Position numbers and translations under genes: made by a program | Assembly (NCBI GenBank): GCA_014237465.1 | Contig: JABZFM010000003.1 | Location: forward strand, 62,001-126,000 | DNA from: Desulfobacteraceae bacterium | Lineage (GTDB): Bacteria > Desulfobacterota > Desulfobacteria > Desulfobacterales > Desulfosalsimonadaceae | Length of the DNA stretch: 64,000 nt | Direction: 5' to 3' | Shown here: positions 43,526-53,383 of the stretch, one piece after another | Layout: each line of letters begins with the position of its first letter | How positions within the stretch are numbered: the stretch's first letter is position 1 | Notes under the pieces: model-generated | Seen by the model: only the letters and a program-made list of their open reading frames with translations | Databases searched by the model: none | Told to the model about the DNA's origin: nothing

Positions 43526-45118
43526 CTATTTACCAATTCGCATCGCCTCAACCGGATCAATTTTTGCAATGCGATTTAATATTTCCAATGCCTTATTTTT
43601 TAATTGATTTTCAGTAAAAGAAGAATATCCTGTTCGGACAATCATGAGCGCGCTTAACGCAAGCCCGGGGTCCCATGCTTCCAACTGGTAATTATCAATA
43701 TCATGAATAAGCAATTCAAGATGCGGCAACGCCATTTCTTTTTTGTCTGAACCCAAGAGAATCCGGCACAATGCCATGCGCCAAAATAGAGATTCTTTTT
43801 GTGAATTACAATTTTGCAACTCCGAATGAATCAATCCGACGGCTTCAACGGTTTTCATTTTTTTTACAAGGTCCCAGGCCTCTTTTATTCTTGCCGACAT
43901 CTGATCCACAATTTCTGACACCTGTCCACTATCAACAATCGGAATCTGTTCGGCCGGATTCGTCCCCCCACCCAGCGAAATATTATTAATCCACTGTCGG
44001 GTTTCCAGGTCCGCAAACGGCGTGCCGTCGGAAAAAGCCAGGCGATCAAGTCCCTTTAGTCGATGAAGCAGAAATGCAGTTTCATCACAAACCACCTGAT
44101 GCGCACTAATGTATTCTTCCCCCATATTAATGAGTGCTTCTGCGACTAACCGGTTTAAATCAAACCAGAAAATAAATTGAGAGATCTTGTGCTCCGCGGA
44201 CCTGAGCAAAAAATCCCAGCTCCTGCTTGTCCTTAAATCCAGAATATTTTGTAATTCATGGGGCGGCGGCGGCGGAATCTGGGTTTTATCACCGTTAGTG
44301 GGCGGCAGGGAAGACACGCTCACCCAAGCAGCAATTCTCCGGTATCTGTAGGAGGATGCATCCATCGGATTCTCATCAAAAATCAATAACGCTGCCTGCC
44401 GGATTTTCTGGAATCCTTTTTGGGCTATTTTTTGTGCGTCTTTTTCCGATTCCTTATTTTCCGGGTCTTTAACCGGCTTCTTGAAACCCCCGGCACCGGA
44501 CTCCGGTTTTGCTACAACGGCAGGTTCAGAAGTAGCAGAAGCGTCTTTATCACTTTGTTTTTCCTGTGGTTTTTCCTGACCACCGGATTGTTCAAGGAGT
44601 CTCCGAACCTGACGTTCAATGGGAGTTAAAAGCGGCGGCTCAGGCAAAGATTCCTTTAAAAATGAATCCAGACCAGCAAGCGCACTGTTTATTTCATCCC
44701 ACCTGTCGTTTGTCGTGCCGGCTTTAATTGTTTCAAGTGCTGATTCGGTTTTCTCAATCCAAAATTCGATGGCGCCCAGACGCCCCCGCATCCTTTTCCT
44801 GGGTGGGAACAGTGAGTCCCAGTAAAGTTTTACCATATCATGCAATATGGTCAGGCCGTCTGCCAATCCGTCTATCTGATCAATGTGGATCCGGCTCACA
44901 GCAAGGTAGCATGCAACAAGAATATCTTTTGATTTTGTCGACAGGATCTTTATACTTAAATCATGGACTTTTTCCCAGTCAGTGCTGTCAACAGCTGAAG
45001 GAGAGGATAGTTTATCGATCTCAGCCTGAAGTGAATCAAACTCAGGTTCATATCGGACATCAGAACCTGCAGGCTGGTCCGGGGAAATGGGTTCTTTTCC
45101 CAGAGAGAGAAGATCCAT
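43526..45118 (-). CDS. tssA: TssA baseplate/cap protein
   Basis: This 530-residue protein has the ImpA_N domain (about 1-150; LGKEPISPDQPAGSDVRYEPEFDSLQAEIDKLSS-like region, then LAVSRIHIDQIDGLADGL and YWDSLFPPRKRMRGRLGAIEFW). A Lys/Glu-rich linker (about 165-235) is followed by a C-terminal helical domain. TssA primes sheath growth and may cap its far end. It lies between tagF and tssB. Confidence 0.9.
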   Translation of the reverse strand: MDLLSLGKEPISPDQPAGSDVRYEPEFDSLQAEIDKLSSPSAVDSTDWEKVHDLSIKILSTKSKDILVACYLAVSRIHIDQIDGLADGLTILHDMVKLYWDSLFPPRKRMRGRLGAIEFWIEKTESALETIKAGTTNDRWDEINSALAGLDSFLKESLPEPPLLTPIERQVRRLLEQSGGQEKPQEKQSDKDASATSEPAVVAKPESGAGGFKKPVKDPENKESEKDAQKIAQKGFQKIRQAALLIFDENPMDASSYRYRRIAAWVSVSSLPPTNGDKTQIPPPPPHELQNILDLRTSRSWDFLLRSAEHKISQFIFWFDLNRLVAEALINMGEEYISAHQVVCDETAFLLHRLKGLDRLAFSDGTPFADLETRQWINNISLGGGTNPAEQIPIVDSGQVSEIVDQMSARIKEAWDLVKKMKTVEAVGLIHSELQNCNSQKESLFWRMALCRILLGSDKKEMALPHLELLIHDIDNYQLEAWDPGLALSALMIVRTGYSSFTENQLKNKALEILNRIAKIDPVEAMRIGK

Positions 45119-45339
45119 TTTTTACATCCTATCTTTCATAAAATTTGCTCAATTATGACGTTAAGAGTCCACTCAAAAACGATTCCCAACCGGATCAATT
45201 TATAATATTATTAAATGCTTTAAAAAGCCACAAAAAAATTTAACCGTAAAAGTCACTTAAATATTTTTTTTGGCCAAATAACCTGCCGGCAAAAACAAAC
45301 CTTCAGACAAAAACCAGCAAACTCTTCAATTGTAATGGG

Positions 45340-46119
45340 TTAGGGAGATAAAACCGACCAGAGCCGTATAAAATCCTCCGCGTTTATGGGCCGGCTGAAA
45401 ACAGCAAGGTAATATTTTTCCCTGGCCCCACCGATGAAAATTGCGTTCGGTATCCCTGAACCATACGTTTTTAACAGAGAACTCCAGGTCCCGGCCTGGG
45501 CCAGGTATCCTGTCTGATATCCGGCCTGTTCTTGCGCATCATCGTGTGCAGATAGGGGAATCAATGCCATCATTTCCCGTAAAAGTGAATCGGCCGTTTT
45601 CTTCGCCTGATTTTCATCAATGAATGCTGGTTGACTCTGATTTATTCTTTCTTCCGGAGAATATAACCGTCCCCGTTCATTATCCGGACGTTTAATGGAT
45701 TTAATATCTTTTTCAAAATCATTGAACCCATTCAAACGCCTTGAGGAAATATACTCAAGTTGCTCCCATGTCCTTTCAAAATAAAACGGCAAGCATTCCC
45801 AGGCTTCCTCCCATCCCTCAAGCTTCCCTTTCCCTATGATAAGCAGTGGATAGGGTCGTCCGATACTATCGCTGCTGTCTCTGACAACACCGCCGACCAG
45901 GTCTCCCTTTTTTAATCCTTTGGCCCAGAAACGCCAGGAATAAACTTTCGGATCCAGTTTCCGGCGCTTTGTCAATGCGGCATACCCTTTCCCCATCCAG
46001 CTTTCAAATGCAGTAAAAACCGGGGTGTTATAACTAATTTTAAAGTAATCCCTTGCCACCGGGTGTTTACCACAGGCCTCCCAATACCATGTTTTTTTAG
46101 GTTTACCTAATCCCAGCAT
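45340..46119 (-). CDS. tagF: TagF post-translational T6SS regulator
   Basis: This 259-residue protein fits TagF (GACGKHPVARDYF-type start, WYWEACGKHPVARDY, then WRFWAKGLKKGDLVGGVVRDSSDSIGRPYPL). TagF holds T6SS in the off state; TPP kinases relieve this or act in parallel. Here it is a separate protein, not fused to the PP2C. It overlaps the tssM stop by 13 bp. The gap to tssA (about 220 bp) shows no gene. Confidence 0.88.
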   Translation of the reverse strand: MLGLGKPKKTWYWEACGKHPVARDYFKISYNTPVFTAFESWMGKGYAALTKRRKLDPKVYSWRFWAKGLKKGDLVGGVVRDSSDSIGRPYPLLIIGKGKLEGWEEAWECLPFYFERTWEQLEYISSRRLNGFNDFEKDIKSIKRPDNERGRLYSPEERINQSQPAFIDENQAKKTADSLLREMMALIPLSAHDDAQEQAGYQTGYLAQAGTWSSLLKTYGSGIPNAIFIGGAREKYYLAVFSRPINAEDFIRLWSVLSP

Positions 46120-49100
46120 CCGGCAATTTCCTCCGGGATCTCTCCAGGCGCTGCTCGCAGAATTCCAAGAACCGGCTGATGGCCTTTAAACTGATATTTC
46201 ACCGAAATATATTTCACTCCCATCCCTTTGAGCGCCCATTCTTCAACAGGGAACTCCCTGGGAAAGAAAACACGCTGGCCATTTTCAAATTCTTCGATAA
46301 ACTCAGCAAATGCCAGATAACCTTTATATTTTTTTGTCAGGACCGTGTTACCGACATCTATTTTTAAAGCAACTTCTCCGCAGGTCAGGGGTGACCATTC
46401 AAACGTTTTGCTTACAGGATAATTATGGTTCACCAGGGGGGGTGTCTCAGGTGAACACTGCAATTCCAGTGTCGTGGCATGCGGCCTGACACGGGCATCC
46501 TGGTTTGCCCCGGTGGGTTCCGAGCTGATAAACACACTGTAAGATTTATTCATTAACCGCGTGACCTTTGCACTTTTGGTTAAATAGGACAAAAAATATT
46601 CTTCCAGGTCGATCCGTTTTCCCATTACCTCCTTTGAATAGTATTGCCCATCCAGATTTTGACCGATAAACGCCCTTGCCGGTCCATCGATAAATCGCCT
46701 TGCAAAACCATCTTCGCCCATCAAAATAAGATTCAGATTTTGATCAGCAGGGGCATTTTTGACCGCCATCAGAACGTCTGTTTCCCAAAGGCTTTGGAGA
46801 TAACATGCAGTTTCGCGAAAAATAAACTCATGCAGTAATTCCTTTGGCCCGGCAAGAAGATCCGTCATCTCCTTCAGCTGTATTTTTAAGCCCAAGTTTG
46901 AAACCTGATCAATCAGTAATTTTTCCATTTCTATTAATGCGTTGCCGGCTTCCAAAAACGGAGACTTTTCTTCAGAAATTGCCATTTCGGGATTTTGATA
47001 CATATTCATCGCCAGCTCATAAGCGAATCTTTGCGATGTTGATACCGGAACCATCTCTGTTAAAGCATTCTGATAGGCACGAAACGCGTTCGCAGCACTA
47101 AAAAGATTGTCTGTATCCATTGTATCCTGTACGCTGACACCGACTGCCGTTTCCACCTTGTCAAAGGTTGAGATCACTTTTTTAGACGCCTTTTCCAACA
47201 AACCGTTTTCCTGGACGTCAAATTTCTCTTTTGCTAGGACTTGAAGTTTGATCTTATTGACATCATAGATAAATGTCATCCAGTCCGGACGATTTTGGGC
47301 TTTTGAAAACGGTTTTAACTCATCGGCCATCTTTGAAAGCAATGACAGGTAAGGATCCTGATCCGATCCCATCCGGCTCACAACCCGTTCCCACGCATCC
47401 TTATTTTCAAGGGTTTTATAGCCATCGGGAAAAACCTTTGCAAAATCATGCCAGGTTTTTAGATATGACTGAAAATACCATTTTTCAAAATCAAGTTTTT
47501 GTTCGGCAATGATCAACGGATCAAAAAGAGCGGAATCAATCTCATGCACAAAACCGTCAATTTTTTCTTTCCCCGCAACGGTATATGCAGGCAAGACATT
47601 CACCTCCCATGGTTGCGCAATGCTCCCGCCCCAGAAATCCGCCATGCGAATCGGAGAGAATGAAGGATCTGAATTCACCCATGTGATAAGCCAGTTTAAA
47701 GTAATATCTTCAAGAGTCAAAATATGTTTCAGCCAGGCTTGAAGGTCATTCATTTCCTGATTCAGGCTTGTTTTGTCTTCTACTTGCCAGATTAAAAAAT
47801 AACGATACAGGCGGGTCAGTTTTTGATTCACATCAGATGCCGGGTTCTGATCTGATTCCAATGAAACAGTATCAAATGAAGGCTGAGGACGGCTTAAAAG
47901 GTCTTTGAGGTTTTCGCCTTCAATCCGTGCACGCAGCAGATTGATACGTTTTACCAGATGTGCCACATATCTTCCCATGACCTCGTCTGAAGTCCGGAAA
48001 GAAAAATACGCCATAGTTTCAGCCATCTGTTCATCATAGGTGGTTAAAAAAGCATTACGATACTGGCTGCAATACCGGCGTTTCAATTTGCCTTCAATCT
48101 CTTTGCTCTCATTTAATCCGAGTCGCGGGACCCACCAGCTTTTGTTTTGGTCCTCAACCCTTAACACTGCTTCCCGGAATCGGTCCATGGTGATGGTATC
48201 TTCAATGATTTCTCCCTGCATCATGGACGGCTTCATGAATTCCCGGGACACGTCCCTGAGGGTCTTTAAATTTTTAACGAATGAAAAACTTAAAAGACCA
48301 CAGACTGCAATGGCGATGGCGAGCCATGAAGTGAGTCCCATATTGCGTGTCAGCCTGCTCCATTCCACCGTTTGGTGGGTAGGTGCATACAGCCCGCGAT
48401 CCTTTGGCAATATTTTTGAAAAAAAGTCATGCAGGAACAAGCCCTTATCCGTCCCCGGCAACACTTCTTTTTGTTCAATCAGGCCCAAATCTTTAAGAAA
48501 ATAGGAAAACGGACTGCCTTCCTGTTTGCCGCTGCTGAAAAAAAGGCCTCTTAAAATCGGCGACTCCTGGTACGGGTTTTCCGAAAAAGCACTCCGAACG
48601 AATGATTCAAGGCCCGGCTTCAGTTTTTTATATTCTTCCGGAAAGACCAAAAGACCAACCTCGGCCTCTTTTGACGCCAGCTTGTTAAACAGAAGCAGTC
48701 GTAAATCCTTTAGACGCTCTTCGATAAAAAGCATGGTGCGCTCAATAAAGTTGACGGCATCACTTGAGAAATCCTGATTTATTGCCCCCATGGCCTGATC
48801 GTGATTTTTCTCAGAAATCTGATCACAGAAATGGGTCATGCCCTTAACCAAATCACACTTAGTGATCAGCACATACACCGGAAATTTTGCCCCTAGCACC
48901 TTCATTAATTCATCAATACGGCTTCGAATGCTTTTGCCGTTTTCTTCTAAGGACTCAGTGCCGGGATCAATTAATTTATCCGCCGCAATTGTAATGACCA
49001 GGCCGTTTAACGGTTCTTTTTTCCTGAATTTAGATAAAAGAGATAAAAACCGGTGCCATTCATCTTTATCCCTGCCTTCATCTACAGGAATGGCATATCG

Positions 49101-49628
49101 TCCGGCGGTATCAATAATGATGGCTTTTTCAAAAAACCACCAGTCACAATTGCGGGTACCTGAAATCCCGGATGTGCTGCTGATTTCAGCAAAAGACGAT
49201 GACAGACGGGCGCTTTTGATAGCGGTTGTCTTGCCGGCCCCGCTCTCACCAATGATCATGTACCAAGGAAGCACATAAAGCGGGTTGCCCTGTTTTTTCA
49301 AATGAGATTTTCGTAACGCATCAATGGCTTCTTTCCACCGGCCCTGCAGTTCCTGGGAGCTGTTTTTTTCTTTGCCGCCAAGGGTTTGCGCGTATGCATC
49401 ATCATTTTCAATGATCTGGTCGACAAACCGCTGTTCACGATTCTTAAGCCAGATTTTCTTTAAAAATAAAACACCCATCCACAGACCCAGCAGGCCGGTA
49501 AGGACAAAAAGCCCTGCCCACCAGGGCAGATCGATACTCAAAACCACACCGAAAACCAGAAAGGCAATGAAAAGAAGCAGCGAGATGACAAGAAAACCTT
49601 TAAGGATACTGATAATTAAATTTTTCAT
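46107..49628 (-). CDS. tssM: TssM (IcmF) membrane-complex protein
   Basis: This 1173-residue protein has two N-terminal TM helices (about 5-55) and a third near 440 (LTSWLAIAIAVCGLLSFSFV). A cytoplasmic NTPase-like domain lies between them, with an intact Walker A (IIGESGAGKTTAI at about 125-137). The large periplasmic part (about 470-1173) contacts TssJ. ATG 49628 abuts the tssL stop at 49629. Confidence 0.95.
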   Translation of the reverse strand: MKNLIISILKGFLVISLLLFIAFLVFGVVLSIDLPWWAGLFVLTGLLGLWMGVLFLKKIWLKNREQRFVDQIIENDDAYAQTLGGKEKNSSQELQGRWKEAIDALRKSHLKKQGNPLYVLPWYMIIGESGAGKTTAIKSARLSSSFAEISSTSGISGTRNCDWWFFEKAIIIDTAGRYAIPVDEGRDKDEWHRFLSLLSKFRKKEPLNGLVITIAADKLIDPGTESLEENGKSIRSRIDELMKVLGAKFPVYVLITKCDLVKGMTHFCDQISEKNHDQAMGAINQDFSSDAVNFIERTMLFIEERLKDLRLLLFNKLASKEAEVGLLVFPEEYKKLKPGLESFVRSAFSENPYQESPILRGLFFSSGKQEGSPFSYFLKDLGLIEQKEVLPGTDKGLFLHDFFSKILPKDRGLYAPTHQTVEWSRLTRNMGLTSWLAIAIAVCGLLSFSFVKNLKTLRDVSREFMKPSMMQGEIIEDTITMDRFREAVLRVEDQNKSWWVPRLGLNESKEIEGKLKRRYCSQYRNAFLTTYDEQMAETMAYFSFRTSDEVMGRYVAHLVKRINLLRARIEGENLKDLLSRPQPSFDTVSLESDQNPASDVNQKLTRLYRYFLIWQVEDKTSLNQEMNDLQAWLKHILTLEDITLNWLITWVNSDPSFSPIRMADFWGGSIAQPWEVNVLPAYTVAGKEKIDGFVHEIDSALFDPLIIAEQKLDFEKWYFQSYLKTWHDFAKVFPDGYKTLENKDAWERVVSRMGSDQDPYLSLLSKMADELKPFSKAQNRPDWMTFIYDVNKIKLQVLAKEKFDVQENGLLEKASKKVISTFDKVETAVGVSVQDTMDTDNLFSAANAFRAYQNALTEMVPVSTSQRFAYELAMNMYQNPEMAISEEKSPFLEAGNALIEMEKLLIDQVSNLGLKIQLKEMTDLLAGPKELLHEFIFRETACYLQSLWETDVLMAVKNAPADQNLNLILMGEDGFARRFIDGPARAFIGQNLDGQYYSKEVMGKRIDLEEYFLSYLTKSAKVTRLMNKSYSVFISSEPTGANQDARVRPHATTLELQCSPETPPLVNHNYPVSKTFEWSPLTCGEVALKIDVGNTVLTKKYKGYLAFAEFIEEFENGQRVFFPREFPVEEWALKGMGVKYISVKYQFKGHQPVLGILRAAPGEIPEEIAGCWD

Positions 49629-50336
49629 TTAAGGAACCGTGCTGATTATAGTTTCGCCAATGTTACTTAACACAAAACGATAAATCAGGAATAATCCTGA
49701 ATATAAAATCACCGGAGCAACCAGGCAGAAAACCGTCAAAAAAGAAATCCGTTTTCCGGTTTTAGGGGGCACTGTTTCATCAGATTTAATCGGGTATGCT
49801 TCCGGAAATAATTCCCGGTTGTCTATGGAGGGTACGCCAACAGAGCTGCCCGTAAGAATCTTCAGGTTTTCATTCTTTAATCCCTCTAAAAGAATTTCAT
49901 CACCGGCATTACAGAATTGCCCTGTAAATCCCTTTGCCAGACATATATAATACACTTCTCTCACATCCCGCTGGTGAAGGCCAATGCTGTTCAAACGGTC
50001 AAAAAAAAGCTCTCCGGCATCAACCGTATCATAATATTGACGCTGAAGCAGCTCTCTTTGCCATTGATTTCTCCCTTCCCACGAGGAACTCATCACCGCT
50101 TCATCCACCCACGCAAAAACTCCAAACCGCGCCAAATCAAAATCTGCCCGGGAGACTGTCTCCTCTTCAAGAAAACGATCGCTTTCTTTAATCAGACGAT
50201 TGATATCCGCTCTTGCCTTTTCATAAGCAATTTGATTTCCATCACCGGGTTTCACCAGACCGGATCCTACCAGACCGGATCCTACCAGATAGGATACATA
50301 CACCATGATATCAACAAAGCAGTCGATTAGCCGCAT
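49629..50336 (-). CDS. tssL: TssL (DotU) inner-membrane protein
   Basis: This 235-residue protein is a TssL cytoplasmic domain with C-terminal TM (about 208-230; FLTVFCLVAPVILYSGLFLIY). The FARFGVFAWVDEAVMSSSW stretch is typical. There is no OmpA/peptidoglycan-binding tail, so wall anchoring must come from another protein. The N-terminus carries a short repeat (GSGLVGSGLV), from a duplicated 15-bp unit at about 50256-50288. Confidence 0.9.
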   Translation of the reverse strand: MRLIDCFVDIMVYVSYLVGSGLVGSGLVKPGDGNQIAYEKARADINRLIKESDRFLEEETVSRADFDLARFGVFAWVDEAVMSSSWEGRNQWQRELLQRQYYDTVDAGELFFDRLNSIGLHQRDVREVYYICLAKGFTGQFCNAGDEILLEGLKNENLKILTGSSVGVPSIDNRELFPEAYPIKSDETVPPKTGKRISFLTVFCLVAPVILYSGLFLIYRFVLSNIGETIISTVP

Positions 50337-50339
50337 TTT

Positions 50340-51725
50340 CTAATTTCCCCCCACAGCCATTAATTCGATCTTCAAATCCTGGGGGGCTGCATCCCAGTAT
50401 AATGCGAGATTTTTTTCCCGTTTGACCTGTTCCCAGTGATCACTGTGGTGATCTATTTGAAAATAGACTGAATTTGCCCGCCTCGGCAGCTCCTGGGGCG
50501 GAGACGCAAAATGTTCCAGGCGAATTCCGGGAAGCGCCCGTGCAATCAAAATGGGTAAAATCTCCCGGGATCCGAGCTTGGCAATATTGGCTGCATCATG
50601 AATCAAAGGCTGCGGATCAGTATCTGTTGTAAAAACAAGGAAAAACCGGTTCCTGCCTTCAAAGATTGCCGGTTGAAGATCAGCGGCATAATATGTTTCA
50701 TCATACATCAGTTGTATAATATATTCCGGTCCGGCGGTAATTTCATCTAACAGTTGAATAATTAAGTCGGAAATATCTGAAAAACATACCCCCAAATTAC
50801 GATGGTCATATGCGCGTAAAAGCTGCTCCCCGTTCGGTGTTTCTCCGGCAACTGAAATCTGACCTGAAAAAGAAGACAATTCTCCGGCCAATTGTCTTAA
50901 AACGCCATATACTGTCCACGGATGAATTCTTCGGGTCTCCGTCAGATGCATCAACATCGGCACATACCGGTTCAAAGATCTTAACGCCAAAAAGTAAATC
51001 ATATCTCTTGCGCCGAATTCAGCGCTATGCACCCCTCTGTCCCGCTTATAAGCCTCAAGCTGTCTTGCCCGGGAGGCAATCTGGTCCCTGATTTCAGAAA
51101 CTATCTTGTATAGAGAACCCGATGCATCAAAACTGATGCAGGGGGGGATAAACTTTTCAGAAAGAATGATTTCAGAACTGTCCCTTTCCAGGCTGGCAAG
51201 TGGAATCAATTCATAGTCCCCGACAAGGTCTTTTTCAGTTTCAAAAAATATTTTCAATACATAATAGAGTTTTTTAACCTGAGCCGGCGGCCCGTTATGG
51301 TGCAAATCCTGAATCTCTTCAGCATCCGTCGTTGTAACAAACCGGGTGGTCACATCATTTAAGTTGGAAAGACTGGATAAGACCGTGACATTTTCACCGG
51401 CATCATTGAATTTTTTAATCCCGACATACACCGGCAATCTCTTTCCGCCCTCACTCCATGCACTTTCAAAAGAACGGGCCTGCACCACCGCATTGCCGGG
51501 ATAATCAACATACGTCATATCCGGAAATAGAAACGTTGCCTTTAAAAAATTAAAAGAATGATTGCCAAGGGCGGCATGCTGAATTTCAATATCAGCGACC
51601 CCCCAGAAATGCGGATTGAGATACCGGCTGAAAGGAGTCATTCGCGACTGATCGTGCAGGTCTTTTAATTGAAAATGCTGGGGCTGTAAAAACAGTCCCT
51701 GATGCCAGAAAAGCGGTCTTTCCAT
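50340..51725 (-). CDS. tssK: TssK baseplate protein
   Basis: This 461-residue protein is TssK (MERPLFWHQGLFLQPQHFQ at the start, then RDMIYFLALRSLNRYVPML and the LEHFASPPQELPRRANSVYFQID region). It joins baseplate to membrane complex. Start ATG 51725, with the tssJ stop 5 bp upstream. Confidence 0.95.
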   Translation of the reverse strand: MERPLFWHQGLFLQPQHFQLKDLHDQSRMTPFSRYLNPHFWGVADIEIQHAALGNHSFNFLKATFLFPDMTYVDYPGNAVVQARSFESAWSEGGKRLPVYVGIKKFNDAGENVTVLSSLSNLNDVTTRFVTTTDAEEIQDLHHNGPPAQVKKLYYVLKIFFETEKDLVGDYELIPLASLERDSSEIILSEKFIPPCISFDASGSLYKIVSEIRDQIASRARQLEAYKRDRGVHSAEFGARDMIYFLALRSLNRYVPMLMHLTETRRIHPWTVYGVLRQLAGELSSFSGQISVAGETPNGEQLLRAYDHRNLGVCFSDISDLIIQLLDEITAGPEYIIQLMYDETYYAADLQPAIFEGRNRFFLVFTTDTDPQPLIHDAANIAKLGSREILPILIARALPGIRLEHFASPPQELPRRANSVYFQIDHHSDHWEQVKREKNLALYWDAAPQDLKIELMAVGGN

Positions 51726-51729
51726 ATTT

Positions 51730-52266
51730 CTAATTTCCTTTAAACGTTAGAATATGTTTCGGGCCCAATGTCAGTTCAATATTTATCGCGCCGGGTTTTT
51801 GAGTCTTTTTTAGCCATAAAAAACCTGATCTCTCAATGATGACCGGCATGTCGGTTAAGCGTATGATATGTTCTTTTTGAATCGTATAGTAACCGGCCAC
51901 AACTGCCAAGTATTTTGCACCTTCCGCACGATCAAAAACAAAATGCCGGTCCTGTCCCGGATGGACAATTAACCGGGAAGCGGTCGTCACGGTAGAATCG
52001 TAATGGCCGCATTCCAAAAGCTGATACAGCCCCTCCCGAAAACCTGCAAGATGGTTAAACTCATTGGGGTCTTTAAGCTGATAAATGCATAACCACAGTG
52101 TATGGGGAGTACCTTCATTCAAATTCAGCTGGTCATCCGCAAAGACATGGAGTTTAATGGCACTCTTTTCGAATTTCCACTCCGGTGGTCGAAGGGGTTG
52201 GGATGCACAGGCACTGATTGAAAAAAGGATCAATATCAAAAGTATATATCTGGATTTATGAATCAA
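51730..52266 (-). CDS. tssJ: TssJ outer-membrane lipoprotein
   Basis: From TTG 52266 this is 178 residues: a Sec signal with lipobox FSISACAS, then a beta-sandwich (KLHVFADDQLNLNEG, TLWLCIYQLKDPNEF). It binds the TssM periplasmic domain. I chose TTG because GGAG stands eight bases upstream; an ORF extends to 52344 but lacks an RBS and would hide the signal peptide. The RBS belongs to the end of a palindromic repeat. Confidence 0.88.
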   Translation of the reverse strand: MIHKSRYILLILILFSISACASQPLRPPEWKFEKSAIKLHVFADDQLNLNEGTPHTLWLCIYQLKDPNEFNHLAGFREGLYQLLECGHYDSTVTTASRLIVHPGQDRHFVFDRAEGAKYLAVVAGYYTIQKEHIIRLTDMPVIIERSGFLWLKKTQKPGAINIELTLGPKHILTFKGN

Positions 52267-52382
52267 TTTGATGTCTCCGTAAAAAGTCGGATTTTGGGAG
52301 GATCGTTTTTTTAACATATTGAATTTATTGATGACAAAAGTCAAGAAACAGTCTTTCTTTGACTTTTTACGAATCCATCAAT
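52267..52382. repeat. Palindromic repeat with TTGATG...AAAAAGTC ends
   Basis: TTGATGTCTCCGTAAAAAGTC at the left pairs with GACTTTTTACGAATCCATCAA at the right (21-bp inverted ends). The interior differs from the other copies. It lies just upstream of tssJ and gives it its GGAG RBS. Its right neighbour 52383-52605 has further stems, such as AAGTGATCTAAA/TTTAGATCACTT and GCGCGTTTCGCGC. Confidence 0.7.
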
Positions 52383-52605
52383 TTCTATCTCCTATATTAT
52401 TATCCTGATTTAAACCGAAAAAACCGGATAAACCGAAAAGTTAAAAGTGAACTAAAGTTTGAAGTGATCTAAAATTGTGCTTAATGCCTCCGACATTATT
52501 ATTTTTAATTTTAAAAATGATTGCGCGTTTCGCGCATTCCGAAACTTTAGGCACTTTAGATCACTTTAGTCACTTCACACTTTCAGGGTTTAAAAATCTC
52601 TCAAC

Positions 52606-53343
52606 TCAGGATTTTGTCAATTTCTGGCAGTTCTTTTCAAATTCTCTTAAAAAATCCTCCAAAAATTTATCGGATTCATGCCATTTTTTTATCTGAGAAT
52701 ATTGTTCTTTATAAATTTCATATAATTTTGCTTTGCGAAACGGCCCAATTTTAAGACCGCCGCTTACTTCTTTTTCTGCCATATCAGGATCAATTTCTTC
52801 CAGAATCCTGGCAACTGTTGTCTTAGCGGATTCTTTAAATGCCTGCTGAACGGTTAAAAAAGCCTGATTAACCTGCTTTAAATGATCTTCCAGAGGTTTT
52901 AACGCCACACCCCCTTCAAGATGCGATCCAATGACATGACGGATCGTTTTGTCACTGTCCTCAGATTTTTTCCCATAAAGTGTTTTGTTTATTATACTGA
53001 TCAGCAAGTTCATTGAGTCAAAAATCGTATTTAAGGATTCTGCCAGTTTCTGGATGAGTTCGGAAGTGGAAAGTTTGGCTGCAGAAACATCTTTTCCAAG
53101 TAAAAGAGAAAAAATACGAATCATAATACTGTTATCCAAAAGCAGATTTTGAGTCTTGCTGTCCGGGAACCCTTTATACTCGTCAATCAGCCGCAAAAGG
53201 GTGTCCAGGCGCTCATTATCCGGCAGACTCTTTAATCTGTTTTCAAGAAACCGTTCAATATTCGCTTCAGCGTTTGCCGCATCTGAAGCATAAACACTGA
53301 AGATGTTATCTGCCAGCTGATCTATGAGAATCGCTTCGCTCAT
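52606..53343 (-). CDS. TagH C-terminal-like protein without an FHA domain
   Basis: This 245-residue soluble protein matches the C-terminal part of TagH/Fha proteins by general pattern: GLKIGPFRKAKLYEIYKEQYSQIKKW and FLEDFLREFEKNCQ at the C-terminus, after a middle with HLEGGVALKPLEDH. The N-terminal FHA domain normally fused to it is absent. Its place beside the scaffold gene suggests a split form of Fha. The assignment rests on my memory of the family pattern. Confidence 0.55.
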   Translation of the reverse strand: MSEAILIDQLADNIFSVYASDAANAEANIERFLENRLKSLPDNERLDTLLRLIDEYKGFPDSKTQNLLLDNSIMIRIFSLLLGKDVSAAKLSTSELIQKLAESLNTIFDSMNLLISIINKTLYGKKSEDSDKTIRHVIGSHLEGGVALKPLEDHLKQVNQAFLTVQQAFKESAKTTVARILEEIDPDMAEKEVSGGLKIGPFRKAKLYEIYKEQYSQIKKWHESDKFLEDFLREFEKNCQKLTKS

Positions 53344-53383
53344 GGTGGTTATTTTACATCCTTTTTACGGGACTATCATCATT

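Noticed and set aside
45119-45339. Gap between tagF and tssA as a hidden gene
   Set aside because: AT-rich, no frame with a start and RBS on either strand.
51730-52344. tssJ start at 52344
   Set aside because: It would place 26 residues before the signal peptide and has no RBS.
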